Shown here piece after piece: positions 58,417 through 64,000 of a stretch of DNA of 64,000 bases. The notes under the pieces were generated by a model. The model was not told where the DNA came from. It made no database searches and worked only from the letters and a program-made list of their open reading frames with translations. The translations under genes and the position numbers were made by a program. Numbering within the stretch: position 1 is the stretch's first letter; every line of letters starts with the position of its first letter. The stretch lies in NCBI RefSeq assembly GCF_019511645.1, contig NZ_JAEUAX010000004.1, positions 124,001-188,000 of the forward strand, in the 5' to 3' direction. The stretch comes from Microbacterium ureisolvens. GTDB lineage: Bacteria > Actinomycetota > Actinomycetes > Actinomycetales > Microbacteriaceae.

Positions 58417-60462
58417 TTACTCCACCGCGTCTTCGGACTCGGCGAGGGCGTCGACCACGATCTGCGCGGTCGTCGGGGGCGGCGACTGCGGCGCCGTCGG
58501 CACGTCGGCCGGCTCATCCTCCTCGGCCGCGCCCTCGAACTGCGCGTTGTAGAGACGCCAGTACGCACCCTTCTGCGCGAGCAGCTCGCCGTGGGATCCC
58601 TGCTCGACGATCGTGCCGTCCTCCATCACGAGAATCAGGTCGGCGTCCCGGATCGTCGACAGCCGGTGGGCTATCACGAATGCGGTGCGGTCCTCGCGCA
58701 GCCGCGACATGGCGCGCTGGATGAGCAGCTCGGTGCGGGTGTCCACCGACGAAGTCGCCTCGTCCAGAATGAGGATGCGCGGGTCGGCGAGGAACGCGCG
58801 GGCGATCGTGATGAGCTGGCGCTCGCCCACGCTGAGGTTCGTGGCCTCATCGTCGAGCATCGTGTCGTAGCCGTCGGGAAGCGCGTGCACGAAGCGGTCC
58901 ACGTAGGCCGCCCTCGCGGCGGACACGATCTCCTCATCCGACGCGTCCGGCCTCCCGTACGCGATGTTCTCGCGGATGGTGCCGGCGAACAGCCAGGTGT
59001 CCTGCAGCACCATCCCGGTTCGTGCGCGCAGATCGTCGCGGGTCATACGGCGCGTGTCGATGCCGTCCAGCGTGATGCGGCCGGAGTCGACATCGTAGAA
59101 GCGCATGATGAGGTTCACGAGCGTCGTCTTGCCGGCGCCGGTTGGGCCCACGATCGCGACGGTGCTCCCCGGCCGCGCGGCGAGCGTCAACGAGTCGATC
59201 AGCGGCTTGTCGGCGACGTAGCGGAACGACACGTCCTCGAACTCGAGTCTGCTCGCCGACTCCGGCGCGGTGTCGGCCGGGGCGTCGTCGGGCGTCTGGT
59301 CCTCCTCGTCGAGCAGCTCGAACACGCGCTCGGCGCTGGCGACGCCCGACTGCAGCAGATTCGCCATGGACCCCAGCTGACTCAGCGGCTGCGTGAACTG
59401 GCGCGAGTACTGGATGAACGCCTGCACGTCTCCGATCGACATGAGCCCCGCGGCGACCTGCAGTCCCCCTACCACCGCGATGGCGACGTAGACGAGATTG
59501 CCGACGAACATCATCGCGGGCATGATCACGCCCGACAGGAACTGCGCACCGAAGCTCGAGCGGTACAGCTCCTCGTTCTCGGCGCGGAAGTCCGCCTCGA
59601 CCTCCTTCTGGTGGCCGAAGACCTTCACCACCGAATGGCCGGAGAACGTCTCCTCGACACGGGCGTTGAGCACGCCGGTCGTCTTCCACTGCTGCACGAA
59701 CAGCTTCTGGGAGCGCTTGGCGACGAGCACCGTGATGAAGATCGTGAGCGGGATCGTGACGAGCGCGATGACCGCCAAGAGCGGCGAGATGAGGAACATC
59801 ATCGTGAGCACGCCGATCACCGTCAGCAGCGAGATCACGACCTGCGAGAGCGTCTGCTGCATCGTCTGCCCGATGTTGTCGACGTCGTTCGTGACGCGGC
59901 TGAGCAGCTCGCCGCGCTGCACCCGGTCGAAGTACGACAGCGGCAGGCGGTGCACCTTGTCCTCGACCTGCAGGCGCAGCCGATGCATCCCGCGCTGCAC
60001 CACACCGTTGAGGATGCGCGCCTGCAGCCAGCCGAAGAGGCTAGAGAACACGTAGACGATGAGCACCAGGGTCAGGATCCGGGCGAGCTGGTCGAAGTCC
60101 ACGCCGGCGCCGGGCACGAAGTCCATCGCCGCGATCATGTTCGCCTGGTCTTCGTTGCCCGACGCGACGAGCTGGTCGATGACCTGCTGCTTGGTCATGC
60201 CTGCCGGCACCTGCAGCGAGATGAAGCCGGCGAACACGACGTTCGTGCCCTCGCCGAGCAGCTTCGGGCCGATCACCGAGAGCGTGACCGACAGGATGCT
60301 GAACACGAGCACCACGAAAAGCAGCAGCCTGTCCGGGCGCAGCATCGCAAGCAGGCGCTTCGCGCTCGGACCGAAGTTCCGCGCCTTCTCGCCCCCCATC
60401 GCCTGCCCCATGGGGCCGCGGCCGATCGGCATCCGCTGCGTCGGCCGCCCAGGGCCGCTCAT
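58417..60462 (-). CDS. ABC multidrug exporter subunit with canonical ATPase site
   Basis: A 681-residue half-transporter: N-terminal permease (six helices, residues ~45-370) and C-terminal ATPase. ATPase motifs are GPTGAGKTT, Q-loop LQDTWLF, signature NLSVGERQL, Walker B ILILDEATSSVDTRTE with the catalytic Glu, and switch AHRLSTI. It pairs with the upstream gene, whose ATPase site is degenerate, in a heterodimeric exporter like TM287/288 or BmrCD. The ATG at 60462 overlaps the upstream stop by four bases and has GGAGG just before it. Substrate unknown; drug or lipid export is typical. Confidence 0.93.
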   Translation of the reverse strand: MSGPGRPTQRMPIGRGPMGQAMGGEKARNFGPSAKRLLAMLRPDRLLLFVVLVFSILSVTLSVIGPKLLGEGTNVVFAGFISLQVPAGMTKQQVIDQLVASGNEDQANMIAAMDFVPGAGVDFDQLARILTLVLIVYVFSSLFGWLQARILNGVVQRGMHRLRLQVEDKVHRLPLSYFDRVQRGELLSRVTNDVDNIGQTMQQTLSQVVISLLTVIGVLTMMFLISPLLAVIALVTIPLTIFITVLVAKRSQKLFVQQWKTTGVLNARVEETFSGHSVVKVFGHQKEVEADFRAENEELYRSSFGAQFLSGVIMPAMMFVGNLVYVAIAVVGGLQVAAGLMSIGDVQAFIQYSRQFTQPLSQLGSMANLLQSGVASAERVFELLDEEDQTPDDAPADTAPESASRLEFEDVSFRYVADKPLIDSLTLAARPGSTVAIVGPTGAGKTTLVNLIMRFYDVDSGRITLDGIDTRRMTRDDLRARTGMVLQDTWLFAGTIRENIAYGRPDASDEEIVSAARAAYVDRFVHALPDGYDTMLDDEATNLSVGERQLITIARAFLADPRILILDEATSSVDTRTELLIQRAMSRLREDRTAFVIAHRLSTIRDADLILVMEDGTIVEQGSHGELLAQKGAYWRLYNAQFEGAAEEDEPADVPTAPQSPPPTTAQIVVDALAESEDAVE

Positions 60463-62192
60463 GCCGCCGCCTCCGCCGCGAGCTGCGATTCCACGATCTC
60501 GCGGTAGGTGTCGTTGGACTCCACCAGCTCGTCGTGCGTGCCGATGCCGACGATGCGTCCGTGGTCGAGCACGAGGATCTGGTCGGCGTGCTGGATCGTC
60601 GAGACCCGCTGTGCGACGACGAGGCGGGTCGCGTCGGGCAGGTGCGTATCGAGCGCACGGCGCAGCGCAGCATCCGTCCTCAGATCCAGGGCCGAGAAAG
60701 AGTCGTCGAAGATGTACGACTCCGGTCGCTTGACCAGCGCGCGGGCGATCGCGAGACGCTGGCGCTGGCCGCCCGAGACATTCGTGCCGCCCTGCGCGAT
60801 CGGCGCCTCGAGCCCTTCGGACATGGCCCGCACGAAGTCGGCGGCCTGCGCGAGCTCGAGTGCCGCCCAGAGCTGTTCGTCGGTCGCGTCGTGATCGCCG
60901 TACCGCAGGTTGGAGGCGATGGTGCCCGAGAAGAGGAACGCGCGCTGCGGGACGAGTCCGACGCGCGTCCACAGCTCGTCGGGGTCGTAGTCGCGCACGT
61001 CGACGCCGTCGACGCGCACGCTCCCCGCGGTCACGTCGAACAGGCGGGGCACGAGGCTCACCAGGGTCGTCTTGCCCGAGCCCGTCGACCCGATGACGGC
61101 TGTCGTCGTGCCCGGCTCCACCGTGAAGGTGAGGTCATGCAGCACGGCCTCCTCGGCACCCGGGTAGGCGAAGTCGACATGGTCGAACTCGATGCGGCCG
61201 GTGGGAGCGGGAGCGGATGCGGCGGCGACGGGCGCCGACACCGACGGCTCGGTCTCGAGCACCTCGCCGATCCGGTTCGCGCACACTGCGGCGCGCGGGA
61301 TCATGACGAACATGAACGTCGCCATCATCACGCCCATGAGGATCTGCATGAGGTAGGTGAGGAAGGCGAACAGCGTGCCGATCTGCACGCCGCTGTTCTG
61401 CACCTGGAAGGCGCCGAACCAGATCACCGCGACGCTCGAGACGTTCATGACCAGCATCACGGCCGGGAACATCAGCGCCATCAGGTTGCCCGCGCGCAGG
61501 CCCGTCGCCTTGACGTCGTCGCTCGCCGTCTCGAAGCGCGCCCGCTCCTCACGCTCGCGCACGAACGCGCGCACGACACGGATGCCGCTCAGCTGCTCGC
61601 GCATGATCTGGTTCACGCGGTCTATGCGCTTCTGCATCTGCGTGAATGCGGGCACCATGCGCCAGACGATCAGCCCGACGATGATGAGCAGCACCGGGAT
61701 CGCGACCGCCATCAGCCACGACAGGCCGACGTCCTGGCTGATGGCCAGGATGACACCGCCGATCGCGAGCATCGGCGCCGAGATCATGAGCGTGGCCGAC
61801 ACCTGCACCAGCATCTGCACCTGCTGAACGTCGTTCGTGTTCCGCGTGATGAGCGAGGGTGCCCCGAACTGGCCGACCTCGCGCTGCGAGAACGCGACGA
61901 CGCGGTGGAAGAGGTCACCGCGCAGGTCACGCCCCATGCCCATCGCGAGGCGCGACCCGAAGTACACCGCGACGATCGCGCACACGACCTGCACCAGGCT
62001 GACGATCAGCATCACGCCGCCGGTCGACCAGATGTAGGGGATGTCGCCGGTCACGACGCCGTTGTCGATGATGTCGGCGTTCAGCGTGGGCAGCCACAGC
62101 GACGCGATCGACTGCGCGAGCTGGAAGACCACCACCGCCACGATGAGGGGCCACGCGGGACTCAGATACCGCACCAGGAGCTTTCCGAGCAC
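60459..62192 (-). CDS. ABC multidrug exporter subunit with degenerate ATPase site
   Basis: A 577-residue half-transporter, first of a two-gene unit. The permease (six helices) is followed by an ATPase with GSTGSGKTT, Q-loop VPQRAFLF and a good signature NVSGGQRQRL, but Walker B reads YIFDDSFSALD, with Asp where Glu is normally catalytic, and the switch His is Gln (AQRVSTI). This is the hallmark of the degenerate-site subunit of heterodimeric exporters, in which only one site hydrolyses ATP. The GTG start has GGAAAGGA six bases upstream. Confidence 0.93.
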   Translation of the reverse strand: MLGKLLVRYLSPAWPLIVAVVVFQLAQSIASLWLPTLNADIIDNGVVTGDIPYIWSTGGVMLIVSLVQVVCAIVAVYFGSRLAMGMGRDLRGDLFHRVVAFSQREVGQFGAPSLITRNTNDVQQVQMLVQVSATLMISAPMLAIGGVILAISQDVGLSWLMAVAIPVLLIIVGLIVWRMVPAFTQMQKRIDRVNQIMREQLSGIRVVRAFVREREERARFETASDDVKATGLRAGNLMALMFPAVMLVMNVSSVAVIWFGAFQVQNSGVQIGTLFAFLTYLMQILMGVMMATFMFVMIPRAAVCANRIGEVLETEPSVSAPVAAASAPAPTGRIEFDHVDFAYPGAEEAVLHDLTFTVEPGTTTAVIGSTGSGKTTLVSLVPRLFDVTAGSVRVDGVDVRDYDPDELWTRVGLVPQRAFLFSGTIASNLRYGDHDATDEQLWAALELAQAADFVRAMSEGLEAPIAQGGTNVSGGQRQRLAIARALVKRPESYIFDDSFSALDLRTDAALRRALDTHLPDATRLVVAQRVSTIQHADQILVLDHGRIVGIGTHDELVESNDTYREIVESQLAAEAAA

Positions 62193-62329
62193 GACGGTCC
62201 TTTCCGGCGCGCGGAGTCGTCCGCTCTCACGGACCGCGCACGGAAAGCGACGCTACGCCTCCGCGCACGCCGCCGACAGTCCGGCGCCTACGCCGTCGGC
62301 GAACCGCCGCTCGCCGCGGCGGCGGGCGC

Positions 62330-63313
62330 TCAGAGGGCGACGCGGGCCGGCGGGAAGAATTCGTCGATCGCCGCCAGATCCGAGTCTGTCGGCGTCCACG
62401 CGGTGGCCGCCGCGGCATTGGCCTGCACCTGCTCCGCACTCGTAGCGCCGGCGATCACGCTCGAGAGCGCGGGATGTGACAGCAACCAGCCGAAGGTCGC
62501 CTGCAGCATGGTGATCCCGCGCTCCTCGCAGAACGCCTGATACGCCTCGAGAGCGTCCCATGGCGCGTCGTCGTAGATGTGGCGGCGCTGCCGGATGATG
62601 CGGGTGTCGGCGGGGGCGGCATCGCGCGTGAACTTGCCCGTGAGCAGGCCGTTGTGCAGCGGGAAGTACGGGAAGAAGCCGACGCGGTAGCGCGCGACCG
62701 CCGGCAGCACGTCCCTCTCGGCACCTCGTGAGAGGAGGCTGTACTGGTTCTGTGCCGAGACGAACGGCACGCCGTGCCGCATCAAGGCGGTGAAGTGTCC
62801 CTCGGCGATCTGCCACCCCGAGAAGTTCGAGTGCCCGATGTAGCGCACCTTGCCCTCGCGCACGAGGTCGCCGAGCGCATCGAGCGTCTCATCCATCGGT
62901 GTGTCGTCGTCGGGAACGTGCAGCTGGTAAAGGTCGATCCACTCGGTCTGCAGGCGGGTGAGGGATGCCTCGACCGCACGCCGGATGTACGACCGCGAGC
63001 CCTTCGCCCCCGACGGCGGGTAGCCCATGTCGCGGCCGGGGTGGCCGAACTTGGTGGCGAGGGTGACCTGGTCTCGCCGTCCCTTGAGCGCCTCCCCCAT
63101 GAGCGTCTCGGACTGGCCGGGGTCGCCGCCGTACATGTCGGCGGTGTCGAGGAAGGTCACCCCGGCGTCGATGGCGGCGTCGAGCACCTCCCGGGTGCCG
63201 TCGAGCGTCTCGGTGCGGGTGCCGGGGCGGCCGAAGTTGTTGCAGCCGAGGCCGACGGCGGAGACGAGGAGGCCGGACGCGCCGACCCGGCGCAGCGGAA
63301 CAGTCGAAGTCAT
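62330..63313 (-). CDS. Aldo/keto reductase
   Basis: A 327-residue NADPH-dependent oxidoreductase of the AKR superfamily. The barrel shows VSAVGLGCNNFGRPGT, the catalytic Asp/Tyr strand FLDTADMYGGDPGQSE, LATKFGH (Lys), IDLYQLHVPDDDTP (His), and cofactor-binding SNFSGWQI and SVIAGATSAEQV. Substrate cannot be predicted. TAGCGT six bases before the ATG suggests a leaderless start; the intervening GGAGGC is too close for a normal SD. It is separate from the ABC pair, 137 bases upstream of it. Confidence 0.93.
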   Translation of the reverse strand: MTSTVPLRRVGASGLLVSAVGLGCNNFGRPGTRTETLDGTREVLDAAIDAGVTFLDTADMYGGDPGQSETLMGEALKGRRDQVTLATKFGHPGRDMGYPPSGAKGSRSYIRRAVEASLTRLQTEWIDLYQLHVPDDDTPMDETLDALGDLVREGKVRYIGHSNFSGWQIAEGHFTALMRHGVPFVSAQNQYSLLSRGAERDVLPAVARYRVGFFPYFPLHNGLLTGKFTRDAAPADTRIIRQRRHIYDDAPWDALEAYQAFCEERGITMLQATFGWLLSHPALSSVIAGATSAEQVQANAAAATAWTPTDSDLAAIDEFFPPARVAL

Positions 63314-63319
63314 GCCTCC

Positions 63320-63325
63320 ACGCTA
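63320..63325 (-). promoter_or_regulatory. -10 element TAGCGT of the aldo/keto reductase gene
   Basis: TAGCGT on the minus strand ends six bases before the ATG at 63313. Confidence 0.6.
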
Positions 63326-63360
63326 GCCCCGGACACGGATGCTGCCGCCCGCGCGCAACA

Positions 63361-63393
63361 CGACAGCCCCTCGCCATCGGCGAGGGGCTGTCG
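63361..63393 (-). terminator. Terminator hairpin downstream of the partial membrane protein gene
   Basis: CGACAGCCCCTCGCC and its exact complement form a 15-bp stem with an ATC loop, seven bases past the stop codon at 63401. Confidence 0.88.
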
Positions 63394-63400
63394 AGCAGTG

Positions 63401-64000
63401 CTACGGCTTCGGCGCGTCGGGCGCCGGCGGCTCGGTCGCCGGAGGCGTCGCCGCGGGGGGCTCGGCCGCGGATGGCGGCGTCACCGGCGGCTCGGCGGCC
63501 GGAGGCTGCGCAGTGGGCGGGGGCACCGGAGCCGCGGGCGCGGCCGACGGAGCCGGCGGCGGCGTGTAGCCGGCGGGCGGTGCGGGCGGCGGGGTGTACC
63601 CGGCCGGGGGCTGGTAGCCCGCAGGGGCGCCGTAGCCGGGGGTGGTGGCGGGGTTCGCCGGGTAGCCGCCGGCCGGTGCCTGGGCGGGAACGCCCGACCA
63701 CACGGTCTTGTCGGCGAGGAAGTTGCCGGCCCACGGAGCGGCGGGGATCGCGAGGTTCCACCGCGAGCGGTCGAACGCGTTGATGCCGAGCCACACGATG
63801 GGAAGGAAGAAGTACAGGATCAGCCAGACGGCTTCCTTCTGCAGCTTCAGGCCCACGCGCCACGCGGCCAGGAGCGTGTAGATGAAGGCGGCGAGCCCGA
63901 GCAGCCAGCCCAGGACCGGAACCCAGCCGAGGATGGCGACCCCTCCCCACAGCACCAGCAGCCACCACGGGTTGAGGTCGCCGAGCTTGACGAAGATCAG
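63401..64000 (-). CDS. DUF5684-like membrane protein with Pro/Ala-rich tail, partial at the 5' end
   Basis: The visible 199 codons run off the right edge in frame, so the N-terminus is missing. Hydrophobic segments (LNPWWLLVLWGGVAILGWVPVLGWLLGLAAFIYTLLAAW and AVWLILYFFLPIVWLGINAF) match the DUF5684/signal-peptidase-associated membrane domain. The motif DRSRWN is family-like. A ~95-residue tail rich in Pro, Ala and Gly follows, including two copies of the unit AGYTPPPAP. It is likely an extracellular or cytoplasmic disordered tail. Function unknown. A reading starting at the GTG at 63955 is possible but would cut the domain. Confidence 0.75.
   Translation of the reverse strand: MIFVKLGDLNPWWLLVLWGGVAILGWVPVLGWLLGLAAFIYTLLAAWRVGLKLQKEAVWLILYFFLPIVWLGINAFDRSRWNLAIPAAPWAGNFLADKTVWSGVPAQAPAGGYPANPATTPGYGAPAGYQPPAGYTPPPAPPAGYTPPPAPSAAPAAPVPPPTAQPPAAEPPVTPPSAAEPPAATPPATEPPAPDAPKP

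Noticed and set aside
1-64000. tRNA, rRNA, integrase or prophage genes
   Set aside because: None could be recognised on either strand; gene content and composition are those of a core chromosome.

Overview
The window is a high-GC chromosomal segment from an actinobacterium, most probably a Microbacteriaceae member close to Microbacterium. The reasons are the strong G/C bias at third codon positions, frequent GTG starts, many starts without a Shine-Dalgarno (SD) sequence, and core gene order: nusA-ylxR-infB-rbfA with proS upstream, and dxr, rseP and ispG on one strand. I see no rRNA, tRNA, CRISPR array, insertion sequence or prophage.

Layout. 1-3.7 kb: partial P-loop kinase, AbiEi/DUF559 protein flanked by palindromic GATC-rich motifs, mutY, and a family 1 glycosyltransferase. 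3.8-8.5 kb: translation and transcription block on the minus strand (rbfA, infB, ylxR, nusA) without rimP. 8.6-17.7 kb: HdeD-like/lipase fusion, DUF1206 protein, flavin-binding stress protein, PhoX, LOG-family protein, proS and a small Cys-rich protein. 18.1-29.9 kb: a ten-gene, tightly overlapping exopolysaccharide operon (three GT2 glycosyltransferases, two flippases, a polymerase-like membrane protein, a pyruvyl transferase, a condensation-fold acyltransferase, a GH16 hydrolase and a hexapeptide acetyltransferase). 30-35.4 kb: RNB ribonuclease, pyroglutamyl peptidase, small membrane protein, BenE transporter, APH-like kinase and YdcF-like protein. 35.4-48.2 kb: ispG, rseP and dxr, which are adjacent in many actinobacteria, here separated by an NhaA-DsbA fusion, a PhzE-like fused anthranilate/ADIC synthase, an ECF42 sigma/DGPF pair, a YcnI copper module and a stand-alone Mur ligase. 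48.3-64 kb: FKBP lipoprotein, plsC, OsmC, asparaginase, alanine dehydrogenase, a truncated DUF5655-like remnant, an APC permease, FtsK/EccC-like ATPase, PP2C phosphatase, a heterodimeric ABC exporter, an aldo/keto reductase and a partial DUF5684-like membrane protein.

Two regulatory themes stand out. First, about twenty genes have a TAnnnT or xAnnnT hexamer ending 6-8 nt before the start codon and no SD, the signature of leaderless transcription; this also decides several starts. Second, the PhzE-like synthase is preceded by a complete trp attenuator: an 11-codon leader peptide with tandem Trp codons, alternative stems, and a GC-rich terminator followed by a T-tract. The leader peptide itself appears leaderless.

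The exopolysaccharide operon is the most interesting functional unit. It encodes assembly, two export flippases, and pyruvyl and acyl decoration, but no initiating phosphoglycosyltransferase or chain-length kinase in the window.
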